From Simmondsia chinensis (Eukaryota > Streptophyta > Magnoliopsida > Caryophyllales > Simmondsiaceae), in the NCBI GenBank assembly GCA_018398585.1, contig JAGTTD010000018.1:10857501-10921500 (forward strand): a stretch of DNA of 64,000 nucleotides, written 5' to 3'. How positions within the stretch are numbered: position 1 is the stretch's first letter; each line of letters starts with the position of its first letter. A program made the translations under genes and the position numbers. Of the stretch, positions 21,791-33,077 are shown piece by piece. Below the pieces are notes generated by a model, which made no database searches, was not told where the DNA came from, and saw only the letters and a list, made by a program, of their open reading frames with translations.

Positions 21791-21932
21791 ACCGTCCCCC
21801 AAACCAAGCCACTACAGCTAGACTTCACATAACAGCAGCCACTACAGCTACACTTCATAGCTTACAGTCGGCCGGTAACAATTAAGAAATAGTCAGCCGG
21901 TCCCAAGTCAGACTCCTCCCCCTCATAACTAA

Positions 21933-23040
21933 ATGTTAAGGACATTAGGTATTATTTCGATTTCTCTTTGTATTTTGAGTATCCCTTTCTCCTTTTTAAA
22001 ATCTGTGATATTGATTGTTGTTGTTTTGCCCTTATATCATGTGAGTGTTTTTGTGTTGACTTGTGGCCGTGGTTGTTGGTTTATGAACTATTCTAGTTAT
22101 GGAGCTCAAAAGGCAGGGCCATCTTTAAAGGGGTTGAGGAAGGGAAAGACTCGGCAACTAGTGGAGAGAAGCCTGCGGTGCAGGATATTAAATGTTGGCA
22201 CATTAACGAAGAGGAGTTTTGATGTGGCCCAAATGATCATGAAGAGAAAGATCAGCATCCTATGCCTCCACGAGACCAGATGGGTGGGCACAAAAGCAAG
22301 GGATATATTTGGATATAAACTTTGGTAAGCGGACCAAGCTAGGGGGAGGAATGGAATTGGTATTATGGTGGATAGCCACTATAAGGACAAAGTAGTAGGG
22401 GTGACTAGGATTAGCGATAGGATCATTGGCATCAGGTTACTCTGAGATGGGGAAGTACTGAACTTCATAAGTGTTTATGCACCACAAACTGGGCAGACAG
22501 AGAAGGAGAAAGCCAGATTCTGGGAGGACTTAGACTCAACGATGCAAGGCATACCCCGGAGTGACCAAGTAGTGATTGGTGGTGACTTCAATGGGCATGT
22601 GGGAGCGAACACAGATGGCTATGCATCCTACCATGGAGGCTTCGGGTTCGGAACTAAGAAAGACGAGGGTAAGGCCCTATTGGACTTTGTTATCACCTAA
22701 GAGTTAACGGTTGCCAACAGCTTCTTTAGAAAATGTGATGGGCAAATCATCACGTTTCAAAGCTGTGGAACAATGACTCAGATTGACTACATACTACTAA
22801 GGAAGAGGGCTCAAAAAGATTGCAGGGAGTACAAGGTTATCCCCAAGGAAGACCGCTTAACACAACACAGGGTATTATGTGCTGATGTCAAGGCCAAGAG
22901 GACCATGAAACCAGCACAACCACGCATTCGTTAGAGGGAACTAAAAAGGGACAAGTCTAAAATCTTTAAGGAAAGAGTTAACGTAGAACTTGGGTGGAGC
23001 TGTGAGGGGAATTTGAACCACAATTGGAACCAAGTGGCCC
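21933..23040 (+). pseudogene. LINE endonuclease domain (APE-type), RTE lineage
   Basis: The first frame (21933-22328) includes CRILNVGTLTKRSF and ISILCLHETRWVGTKARDIF, i.e. the N and E motifs of the endonuclease. After a stop at 22326-22328 the same frame goes on with GIGIMVDSHYKDKVVGV, FISVYAPQTGQTEKEKARFW, VVIGGDFNGHVGAN and MTQIDYILLRKRAQ, then LTQHRVLCADV. These are the SVYAPQ, GDFN, D-Y-I and H motifs. Stops at about 22326, 22441, 22698 and 22932 disable it. The endonuclease would nick target DNA for target-primed reverse transcription. The frame ends at the Copia LTR near 23040, before RT. Confidence 0.9.
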
Positions 23041-24658
23041 AAGAAAAGGAAAGAAAAACACACCTGGAATTGCTCCAATAATAAAGAATACCAAGAAAAT
23101 CAAGACCCCGCGATATTCTACGCAATGACCTCAAACTGCACGGAGGGTGGGCTCCGAAAAATATTAAATCGAGGAAAGAAAAATTTCAACGGAAATTTTT
23201 CTCTCCAATTAGATCTCTGAAACAATTTCAGAAACCCAAAAATATTTGTTTCAATTGAATGCCAAACTAATGAAATAGGTGCCTCTATTCATAGTAGATG
23301 ACCGGAACGAAAAAATAGTTGCAAATCGATGTGGGATTCGCGTACAACTAACAAAATGCATCGTTTCAATCGAAACTAAAATTGAAATGATGTGTTTCCT
23401 TCCACAGTTTTTTTGTATTTTTTATTTTTATTTTTTTTTATTTTGCTTTGTTTCCCACATGTAAAAATTCATCTTATGAATTTTAATTTTCAAAACTACT
23501 TTATTTTAAAATTTTTAATTTTTATTCATCTCATGAATAACGTTTGGCAAAATTGATTTACCCTTCTTATGGATAAACAATTCATCTCATGAATTCTTTA
23601 ATATTTTTTCGATGGCAATAAATATAGAGGCTTGCACAAGGACCTCAGGGACAATTTATATTTAGCTTCAAATGGGTTAAATTAATCATCTCATGAAGAA
23701 TTTATATACCATTTAATGAGACTTAATTCAACTAAATAAATCTCATTGCACTCCAGACTTAAATTATTTATTCAATATCTCCCTAATAGACTGTATTGAT
23801 GACAACAACCCCTCCACTAGATGTTCATGAAAAAGGATAAATATAACCACTACCATTATCCTTCTCACAGCTTTTCCATTAGTTATCGACTCACCTTCAC
23901 TAAATAATTTATTTATACTTGAACATATTCATAGTATAAATTCCAAATATCAAACACATATAACACTTTGGCCAAAGTTTCCGAACTATTCAAATATTAG
24001 CGAATCAATTAAGGGGCCAACTGTATCTCATAATAGACTGTAGATTCCCTATTGAATACCTGATCCATGCCACACTTCATGCCGCTACCCAGTGTACATG
24101 GAATTTCAGTCATTCTTTTAGATCTTACTTATAGTACATCAAAGTAACTAACACTCCATGCACAAGTACAGAATATCCTCAGGAATTGGAGTCATCGTTC
24201 AAACAGTACAGTGTGTATCACTCATCTCCGATAGTAGTCTAGAAATAAGTAACCCACATGGTTCAACACAGCGTGTCAATCTTATTTAACACACTAACCT
24301 AACACTTTTGGATCTCCATCCACATGACCAAGGCAAGTCATCTAAAGTGTCACGTTATAGTCCTAACATACAAGTGATCCAAGCTTGTCTTCGACTACGA
24401 GTCTTTCAAACAACAATTCATACCATTTGTTCTAAGTCTATCTGTGGCTTAGTTTCATAAACCGCTTAGAACAAACATGTAAATTGTAGTCTGAGGACTA
24501 CACCCATCTCATTGATGTCTCCCAAAAGAAAATCACATGTAGTATAAATGCTCACATATACAAATTTAACTAGAAAAACAACTGAAACTTCAATTTTATT
24601 TATTAATTAAAATAATATATCCAGAATAAATTTGGATTTCAGGACACTGTTCCTAACA
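23041..24658 (-). repeat. LTR-A of the Copia cluster (truncated)
   Basis: It ends at the canonical CCTAACA but lacks about 500 bp at the other end, including the hairpin block. It also lacks about 165 bp near 23405-23415 where LTR-B and LTR-C carry the G-box module. The TATA position reads CTATGAATAG (minus), altered. The left junction joins the LINE directly. Confidence 0.85.
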
Positions 24659-25640
24659 ATCCCCCACTTGTCCTAAATCCAATTTATGACAAAGTCCATA
24701 CTCACCCCTTTTAAGTTTGAACCAAAGGTCTACTGAGCCTAACCCTTAGTGAGTTTAATTACGATATTATGAAGTCAGCAATACAATACTACTTGACATT
24801 CCTCTCACTAATGGCTCCCACTCCAAGGGCAAAGACATGATTAGACGTCGAACGTCTATCATTTTAATCTGACTGGAAGTCTTAAAACAATATATCCAAC
24901 TGGAACCAGCCCGTCACTTTGAAAGATCAGCATAGGATCTATAGTTCTTCTCACGAACTAGAGAAAACACTTCACTACCTAGTCCATTGGACCCAGATTA
25001 GACTAACACCTGCATACTATGCCATAGCATAGCAGACATCATGTCTTGTGCACAACATGGCATACCTGAGGCTCCCACTGCCAAAGTATATGGAATATTC
25101 CTCTATTACTTGTCCTCTTGAGGTGTCCGAGAACACTACTCAAAAGAGAGAGGGACTCCATGCTATACCTTGACATCGTCTTGTCAACATAAGTGGCTGG
25201 AGAGAGATCTAACATCCTACTCTTTCGACCTTGCGGAAGCTTAATCCTAAGAGTAGAGTTGCCTTCTCCTATGTCCTTCATATCGAGCTATCCTGACAAC
25301 CAAACCTTTATAGCTAATGACACCCCTACATCATTCTCAATGAGTAGTATATCGTTGACATATAACACTAAGAAAGTCACTACTTTCTCTAAATGTCATT
25401 TATACACGCATGGTTCGAGCAACCGATTGCACAAAGCTAGAAGGCTTGATTGCTTTATTGTGGGTAAAAGGATCAGATATAATGTTACAGTCAACCACTA
25501 AGGCTTCCGCGATGAACGCTCTCGTGTACCTGGTACATTTTTCTTCCTATCAGCAGGTGCATCTAATGCATTCACTATGTCTTGAGTTGTATCTAGTTGT
25601 TTAGAATTAGTGTCATTCTCCTTTAACACTAATTTGTTTT
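24659..25640 (-). pseudogene. Copia RT/RNase H remnant, unit 1
   Basis: On the minus strand, MKDIGEGNSTLRIKL and LSPATYVDKTMSRYSMES (25039-25281) match the Copia RT segment MKDIGEA-x-LGI...LSQ-x-TYI-x-K. The RNase H part that should follow (down to 24659) is unrecognisable except for scattered words. The N-terminal RT with the catalytic Y-x-D-D is missing or collapsed between 25300 and 25640. The plus-strand frame at 25193-25501 is only its shadow. Confidence 0.78.
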
Positions 25641-26349
25641 TGTTTTTGTAGCTTACTCATAAAATGCTTCTCTTTGTATTTTGCATTGTATTTATAAAAA
25701 AAAAGGTCTTTTAAATCATAAAACTATAGAGAAAAAAAACCATCCTTGTTACTTTTATTTGCAACACTATTCTACTGCGGTGTAACCAGAACAGAAAATT
25801 GAGATCTTATCTCTTTTGCAGTTTGGAAATCCAAAAACTCACCCAAAAAATATTCACCACCTCGATTTGATCGAAGTGACATAATTTGTTTACCTGATAG
25901 CTTTTAAAATTCAACTTTCTGCTCTTTGAATTTCTCCAAATGTCCGACTTATGTCTAATCAGGTCAACATGTCCATGCCTTGAGTAATCATCACTAAACG
26001 TGACTAAATACTCATACCCACCTCTTGCCTGAACATGTATTAGTCTACATACATCTATGTGAACCAGCTCGAGGAAGCCACCAACCCTGTCGCCTTCGCT
26101 CTTAAAGACAGACTTGGTCATCTTTCTTTATATGCAGGATTTGCAAACTGGTAATGACCTCAAGTCCAAAGCCTCTATCAGTCCATCCCTTACCAGTCTT
26201 TGGATCTTGTTCGAATTAATGTGTACTAAACGTTGGTGCCTTATGTAAGCACTATCACATTCAGGGTGTTGATTTTTAGAAGATTGAACAAGTGAACATA
26301 TTTTAGATTTATTTAAACAATTGCCATAGTTTTGATAAGGAAATAACAT
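25641..26349 (-). pseudogene. Copia integrase and GAG-pre-integrase, unit 1
   Basis: 26128-26349 carries the zinc-binding pre-integrase part (YIRHQRLVHINSNKIQRLVR, LPVCKSCI) where the H-H-C-C pattern is partly kept. 25807-26121 has GGFLELVHIDVCRLIHVQAR and YEYLVTFSDDYSRHGHVDLI, the start of the DDE core with the first D (H-I-D-V-C) and second strand. The rest of the core lies in broken frames to 25641. Sequence style fits the Tork-like branch of Copia. Confidence 0.88.
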
Positions 26350-26589
26350 GAATAAACAATTTATTTATGTATATGTGCAAATAAATAATTTATTTCTCAT
26401 ATTAAAATTTTCATTATCAAAATCAACTGAATAGCAATTATCCACTAACAAAAATACAAAAATCAAATTCTGTACCGCGAAAGTTTAAATAATCAATCCT
26501 TTAAAACAAAACTCTATCACTAAAGTATAAGCTAACGTCTCCTACACTTAAGACCACTATTATTGTACAGTCCCTGACCATTAGGTACA

Positions 26590-27000
26590 ACACCCATCGT
26601 GTGGCATTTAGCCTAGCCTGAGCTCCTGTAACATATTACAGATAAGGTCAGTTGAACCTGAGTCCACCCACAAGGAAATAGGTGGACTCTCAACTGCGCA
26701 TGACTCAACTAAGTGAGATATCAATATACCTTCACTAGATGGCTTAGCAGTCTTTGTAGGAAAAGTAGCTGTGTACTTAGTGTAGTTTCTCCTCCAGTAG
26801 CCTAGTTTTCTTGCAAAATAAACACTTTTCTTTTGCTGACTTCCTTATTGACTTGGTTGCTACAATAGCAACCTTATCCTTTCCTTTCTTTCTAGTAGGT
26901 TCATTGTGAGTAGTGAGTAAGTCTACTTATTTTTTCAAAGAAAAGTAATTTGATCCCGTGTGTACATTATTTATTCCAAACCAAGTGAAGTTCGCCAGCC
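26590..27000 (-). pseudogene. Copia protease and gag C-terminus, unit 1
   Basis: Near 26630-26700 the minus strand reads SLWVDSGSTDLICNMLQELR, the Copia protease start with D-S-G-S-T. Upstream, at about 26790-26830, CLFCKKTRLLEE is a decayed CCHC knuckle of gag. No long frame is open. Confidence 0.7.
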
Positions 27001-28920
27001 GTATTCGTATCAAACATACTGTAAATGCTAACATTTCTGTAACAACCTTATATGAGTCATGTATAATGCAGTGACATATATTCTTTCAATTTAGCATACA
27101 CAATAAGTCAGATATCAACCAAACTGTACTATCATGCATACAATGATGACCCAAACACACCACTCCTTACTCCCTGGTAGCAGGATCGCACGAAGCTAGT
27201 TCAGGTGAGAACTATTCTCAATTAACCTATTTTCTTGTAACTCTTACAAAACATGGTTAACTCACCACTTGACCTTAGTATCTAACATATCACAATAGAG
27301 GTCCTAGGGGAGGCTACTGCATCACGCTAGTCAAGTGTAAACCATTAATTAAACCTCCATACAAATACACGAAATACTCCACGGCAGCGTCGTCACATCG
27401 CTTCTTTGCACTTTGGTTTATCCTAAAAGAAGACTAACTCTGTAATCTGCAAATCGACATCCTCCGATTGGAGGTCTATCAATCTACCATACTGCTAGAC
27501 CGGTAATGGAGACCGTGAGGTTACAACAATTGAAACCTCACTCCCACTTGATTTGTATAACCAGTGGTTTTTAATTAAGTTGCATTTTTAACCCGGATTA
27601 TCTCACAATCCCCTTTAGAATCTCATTCTAAAATTAACCAAAATTACTTAATTAATTTATTTAAAAACACTATCGTTTTAAAAAATAGATTATCTCATAT
27701 TCTTGCAATAGAATCTCATTCGAAAACAAATCAACAAAATTAATTAATTAATTTTAATTAAATAATAACAACATTTAATTTAGATTATCACATAATCCAT
27801 TTTTCAAAAATATAATTCCAAAATTAAATTACAAATAATTTTATTTAAAATAAGTAGTGATTTTGTGCTTAGACTATCCCATAGTCTAGTTTTAGAATCT
27901 TATTCTAAAATTTAATTAATAAAATTTAACTTTTATTTTAAAAAATAAAGTTAACTTAGACTATCGTATAGTCTATTTGAGAATTGTTTTCTAAAATAAT
28001 TTAAAATAACTTTTACTTAAAGTACACTGATTCACAATTTAGATTATCATATAATCTAATTTAGAATCTAATTCTAAAAGAAAATTAATTAATAAAATAA
28101 TTAATTTATAATTATTATGAAAATCCGTACTGACGCCTATACGTTCCAAAAATAAAAAAAATATAAAAACCTTTATTTTTAATTGATGACGTCAAACGTC
28201 AAAAGCTGATGTCAGCAGCAGGCGCTTACGTCAGCATGACGTCAGCATCTATTGAAAAAAATTGTTTTTATTTTTTATTTTGTATTTTTTTTAAAATAAA
28301 ATATTTAATTTTAAAAAAAATTGAATCTAATCTCATTAGATCAATTTTATCCAATTTTATAAAAATTTAATTGAATCTAATCTCATTAAACCAATTTTAT
28401 CCAGTATTAAAAATATTTGTATATAATCTTATTAGATCAATTTTGTCCGATTTCGTAAATCATGATAGATAATGTACAATCTCATTATACGAACAACATA
28501 ATTGCAAACTCATGGGTTCTGAATTAAGTATTAATTCATTACCGATTTAAAAATTTGAAATCGTTAATATAAACAACCTAGTTAACTATTAAATATTTTA
28601 ACCGATTTAAATAATTTAAATCGATACTTTAAATAACCTAGTTAACTATTAACTCTTTAAACCGACTTAAACAATTTAAATCGTTACATTAAAATATTCT
28701 AATTAACAATTAACTACATTAATGTTTTAAAAAATTTAAATCCCTAATTCAAACAATCATCTGAATTAACTGTTAATTCTTTAATGATTTAAACAATTCA
28801 AATTGAACCCTCAAATTAAACTAACTTTCCTTCTTAATAAAATCTCTATTTTATTAAATCGCTAATCTATTTATTTTGATAATGTTATACCTAGTCATGT
28901 ATACTATGAATGTAATTAGA
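27001..28920 (-). other. Gag relic and long repetitive leader, unit 1
   Basis: 27001-27560 should hold gag but no domain can be read. From about 27590 to 28900 the sequence is the untranslated leader and is made of three arrays of palindromic repeats (27590-28110, about 28310-28480, about 28530-28860), with a TGACG-rich stretch at 28185-28250 between the first two. No coding potential is visible. Confidence 0.7.
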
Positions 28921-28937
28921 GTCCGGCTTTGATACCA
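28921..28937 (-). promoter_or_regulatory. Primer-binding site, Copia unit 1
   Basis: Minus strand TGGTATCAAAGCCGGAC, two bases from LTR-B. One change from the initiator-Met tRNA type TGGTATCAGAGCC. Confidence 0.88.
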
Positions 28938-29218
28938 ATTGTTTGGAAAAGATATAAATTTTATTGGAAAAATAAACTCTGATGCCGACTATTTGGTTCA
29001 CAGTTCTCAACTATGGTCACAACAATAGGTACCTATTAGAGCACTTAGAGTATGAAAATCTTCTCTCTACCTAAGCCCCCGGTCGGAGAGTCATGCTTCG
29101 TGACACCTCACGTGCGAGAGTTCCCAAGAATAGGTTTATCTCTATAAACCTTTTGCCCTAATACCAGTTGTTGGGATAAATTTCAAAATTTCTCCATAAA
29201 GTTTATGCTGCGGAACGG

Positions 29219-29328
29219 GTTTAGAATTCAGAACTCTAAACCTATGGTCGATTTAAAATTCATAATTTTAAATCTACTGACTTAAATTCACAATTTAAAT
29301 CAACAAATCTAAATTCTTAATTTAGATC
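29219..29328 (-). repeat. Block of four tandem hairpins, copy 2 (LTR-B)
   Basis: Palindromes at 29219-29241, 29250-29274, 29279-29301 and 29306-29328, start-to-start 27-31 bp. Arms are 7-11 nt with 3-9 nt loops, for example GATTTAAAATT and AATTTTAAATC. The arms differ between the four hairpins but pair within each. Confidence 0.85.
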
Positions 29329-29548
29329 TATAGGCCTTTCACTCTAATACATTCATAACAATACATAAACTTAAACAGGCATAATAACAATTAATATAAA
29401 TAAATAGAAAAGCGAAACTAAAAGAAGAAGGAATGAAGAACACACCTGGAATTGCTCCAATAATAGAGTCGGTTCCCAAAATAATGCTGAAAAATAAAAA
29501 AATAAAAAAAATAATGCTAAAAAATAAATATTTACTAATCTACTGTAG

Positions 29549-29734
29549 AACCGCATTTTATAAACGCGGTTATAATAAACCGCGTTCAAAAAACGCGGTT
29601 ATAATAAACCACGTTCAAAAAACGCTGTTATATATAAAAATAACCGCATCAAGCAAAAAAAATTTTATAGGGCATGAACCGCGTTTAGAAGACGCGGTTT
29701 AATATCACATAAAACGCATTTAGTAAATGCGGTT
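29549..29734. repeat. Hairpin cluster, left (five units)
   Basis: Units of 23 nt at 29549-29571, 29578-29600, 29607-29629, 29677-29699 and 29712-29734. The first three are exactly 29 bp apart with an ATAATA-type spacer. Arms are AACCGCGTT and AACGCGGTT around a short A-rich loop. An unpaired half unit (AACCGCATC) is at 29642. Confidence 0.9.
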
Positions 29735-30065
29735 ATAATACTTTATGAATTAAATAACATAAATAACAAACTAATAGATATATATAAATAACGAACTACT
29801 ATATAAAAAATAATATAAATAAAACATAAATAAATGTTCAAAAAAATGAAACATAAATAAATATTGCCGTGATATATTTCACTGCTAATAGCTGCTAACC
29901 GAGCCTCGTGCTCCTTTTTCATCTTGCATGTCAATACATTATGATATTTTCTCTTACAGAATTCACGTGTGACCCTTCGTGTATAGTCATTTCATCCATT
30001 TCATTTTGAATTCGTTTCGAGTGTGGGCGTCCTTGACTTCAAGACTTATCTTGTACAATGATATG

Positions 30066-30184
30066 AACCACGTCTTAAAGATGCGGTTTAGTCACATATG
30101 AACCGCGTCTTTAAGACACGTTTTATAACTGGAAAAAAGAAATTCGGTTATTTTTGGAATGAACCACGTTTTCTAAATGCGGTT
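30066..30184. repeat. Hairpin cluster, right (three units)
   Basis: Units at 30066-30088, 30101-30123 and 30162-30184, same arms as the left cluster with some decay (AACCACG...). The outermost unit on each side belongs to the terminal inverted repeat. Confidence 0.88.
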
Positions 30185-30478
30185 CAACAGTAGATTGGTA
30201 ATTATTTATTTTTTGGCATTATTCTTTTTTATTTTTTTATTTTTAAGCATTATTTTGGGAACCGACTCCCAATAATAAAGAATACCAAGAAAATCGAGAC
30301 CCCGCGATATTCCACCCAATGACCTCAAACTGCCCGGATGGTGGGCTCCGAAAAATATTAAACTGAGGAAAGAAAATTTTCAACGAAAATTTTTCTCTCT
30401 AATTAGATATCTGAAACAATTTCAGAAACTCAAAAATCTTTGATTCAATTGAATGCCAAACTAATGAAGTAGGTGCCT

Positions 30479-30487
30479 CTATTTATA
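30479..30487 (-). promoter_or_regulatory. TATA box of LTR-B
   Basis: Minus strand TATAAATAG followed by AGGCAC. The counterpart in the fragment at 1-671 is TATATAAATAG. LTR-A and LTR-C have altered versions, so LTR-B keeps the best core promoter of the cluster. Confidence 0.6.
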
Positions 30488-30619
30488 GTAGACGACCAGA
30501 ACGAAAAAACAGCTGAAAATCGATGAAGGATTCGCGTACAACAAACAAAATGCATCATTTCAATCAAAAGTAAAATTGAAATGCTGCGTTTCCTTGCACA
30601 GTTTAGGCGTGTTTTAGCG

Positions 30620-30735
30620 TATCATTGTGTGCCACGTGTCGGCATGATATTGGTCCGCTCCAGAAGGCGCTAATCCGTCCCTTCTGACCATCAGCACGTG
30701 ACACGTGTCGGGCGCTGATTGGCCACTAGCGTTTG
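30620..30735 (-). promoter_or_regulatory. G-box and CCAAT module upstream of the LTR-B TATA box
   Basis: It holds CCACGTGTC, CACGTGAC and ACACGTGTC (G-box/ABRE-like cores) plus ATTGGTCC and GATTGGCC (inverted CCAAT). It is 130-250 bp upstream of the TATA box on the minus strand. LTR-C has a mutated version at 37185-37305 and LTR-A has lost it. Plant bZIP/bHLH factors bind such cores; actual use is inference. Confidence 0.5.
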
Positions 30736-32004
30736 ACATGGATAGCAGCTATGCAATTTCATTTTTTTTATTTTTTATTTTTTATTTTTTGCTTTGTTTC
30801 CCACATGTAAAAATTCATCTTGTGAATTTTAATTTTTAAAATTGTTTTATTTTGTAATTTTTAATTTTATTCATTTCATGAATAATGTTTAGCAAAATTA
30901 GTTTACCCATCTTATGGATAAACAATTCATCTCATGAATTCTATAATATTTTTTTGAAGGCTATAAATATAGAGGCTTGAGCAGGGACCTCAAGGACAAT
31001 TTAAATCTAGCTCCAAATGGGTTAAATTAATCGTCTCATGAAATAATTTAATTACCATTTAATAAGACTTAATTCAACTAAATAAATCTCATTGCACTCC
31101 AGACTTAAATTTTTTATTCGATATCTCCTAATAGACTCTATTGATGACAACAACCCCTCCACTAGATGTCCATGACAAAGGATAAATATAACCACTACCA
31201 TTATCCTTCCCACAGCTTTTCCGTTAGTTACCGACTCGCCCTTCACTGAATAATTCATTTATACTTGAACATATTCACACTATAAATTCCAAATGTCAAA
31301 CACTTAGAATACCTTGGCCAAAGTTTCCAAACTATTCAAATATTTGCGAATCAATTAAGGGGACATTTATATCTCATAAGAGACTGTAGATTCCCTGTTG
31401 AATACCTGATCCTTGTCACACTTCACACTGCTAACCAGTGTACGTGGGATTTCAATCATTCGTTTAGACCTTACTTATAGTATACCAAAGTAACTAACGC
31501 TCCACGCACAAGTCCAGAATACCCTCCGGATATAGAGTCGTCGTTCAAACAGTACAACGTGTATCACTCATCTCCGATAGTAGTCTAGAAATAAGTAACA
31601 CACATGATCCAACTCAGTGTGTCAATCATATTTAACACACTAACCTAACACTTTTGGATCTCCATCCACATGACCAAGCCAAGTCATCTAAAGTGTCACG
31701 TTATAGTCCTAACATACAAGTGATCCAAACTTGTCTTCGACTATGAGCCTTTCAAACAACAATTCATACCGTTTGTTCTAAGTCTATCTGTGGCTTAGTT
31801 TCATAAACCGCTTAGAACAAACATGTAAATTGTAGTCTGAGGACTACACCCATCTCATTGATGTCTCCCAAAAGAAAATCACATGTAGTATAAATGCTCA
31901 CATATACAAATTTAACTAGAAAAACAACTGAAACTTCAATTTTATTTATTAATTAAAACAATATATCCATAATAAATTTGGATATCAGGACACTGTTCCT
32001 AACA

Positions 32005-33060
32005 ATCTCCCACTTTTCCTAAATCCAATTTATGACAAAGTCCATACTCACCCCTTTTAAGTGTGAACCAAAGGTCTACTGAGCCTAACCCTTAGTGAGT
32101 TTAATTACGTTATTATGAAGTCAGCAATACAATACTGCTTGACATTCCTCTGACTAATGGCTCCCACTCTTAGGGCAAAGACATGCTTAGACGTCGAACG
32201 TCTATCATTTTAATCTGACTGGAAGTCTTAAAACAATATATCCAACTGGAACCAGCTCGTCACTTTGAAAGATCAGCATAGGATCTATAGTTCTTCTCAC
32301 AGACTAGAGAAAACACTTCACTACCACCTAGTCCATTGGACCGAGATTAGACTAACACCTGCATACTATGCAATGGCATAGTAGACATCATGTCCTGTGC
32401 ACAACATGGCATACCTGAGGTTCCCACTGCCAAAGTATATGGAATATTCCTCAATTGCTCGTCCTCTTGAGGTGTCCTAGAACACTACTCAAAAGAGAGA
32501 GGGACTCAATGCTATACCTTGACATCGTCTTGTCAACATAAGTGGCTGGAAAGAGATCCAACATCCTACTCTTACGACCTTATAGAAACTTAATCATAAG
32601 AGTAGGGTTGCCTTCTCCTATGTCCTTCATATCGAGCTATCTGGACAACCAAACCTTTATAGCTAATGACACCCCTACATCACTCTCAATAAGTAGTATA
32701 CTGTTGACATATAACACTAAGAAAGTCACTACTTTCTCTAAATGTCATTTATACACGCATGGTTCAAGCAACCGATTGCACAAAACTAGAAGGCTTGATT
32801 GCCTTATTGTGGCTAAAAGGATCAGATTTAATGTTACGGTCATCAACTAAGGCTCCCGCTATGAACATGTAAGGTGTCCTGACAATCCTCCCACCACACC
32901 TAAGCTCTCGTGTACCTGGAACATTTTTGTTCCAATCTGTAGGTGCATCCAATGTATTCACTATATCTTGAGTTGTGTCTAGCTGTTTAGAATTAGTGCC
33001 ATTCTTCTTTAAAACTATTTTGTTTTCATTTTTATAGCTGACTTGCAAAATGCTTCTCTA
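32005..33060 (-). pseudogene. Copia RT/RNase H remnant, unit 2
   Basis: It matches 24659-25640 along its length with the same collapsed RT, so the RT loss came before the two units separated. A frame at 32764-33048 includes QDIVNTLDAPTDWNKN and ELRCGGRIVRTPYMF, the linker between integrase and RT. The plus-strand frame at 32542-32850 is a shadow. Confidence 0.75.
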
Positions 33061-33077
33061 AGTATTTTGCATTGTAT

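Larger units (their letters stand above)
29466..30268. mobile_element. Mutator-like non-autonomous element with eight internal hairpins
   Basis: The 803-bp unit starts GAGTCGGTTCCCAAAATAA and ends with its reverse complement. The inverted repeats go on, with small changes, for about 110 bp. It is flanked by CCAATAATA at 29457-29465 and 30269-30277, and the other LTRs have this 9-mer once. A 9-bp duplication with long terminal inverted repeats is the mark of Mutator-like elements. It carries two clusters of 23-nt hairpins (29549-29734, 30066-30184). The centre (29735-30065) has no intact gene; a minus-strand stretch at about 29985-30032 reads QGRPHSKRIQNEMDE, possibly a transposase tail. Confidence 0.88.
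28940..32004 (-). repeat. LTR-B, shared middle LTR of the Copia cluster
   Basis: Without the 803-bp insert and its 9-bp duplication it is about 2.25 kb. It holds the hairpin block (29219-29328), a potential 5' splice site in the transcribed part, the TATA box (30479-30487) and the G-box module (30620-30735). It serves as 5' LTR for internal 1 and 3' LTR for internal 2. Confidence 0.9.

Noticed and set aside
17256..21795. 5-bp target duplication for the LARD-like element
   Set aside because: Flanks GCCAC and ACCGT do not match; both are in CCACC-rich sequence, so any similarity is uninformative.
25193..25501. Plus-strand 102-codon frame repeated at 32542-32850 and conserved between the two units
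   Set aside because: It lies antisense to the Copia RT remnant. Its conservation follows from the duplicated unit, and no start context or domain supports it.
29549..30184. CRISPR-like regular repeat array
   Set aside because: Spacers are short and AT-rich, repeats are palindromes within a transposon, and the organism is a plant.
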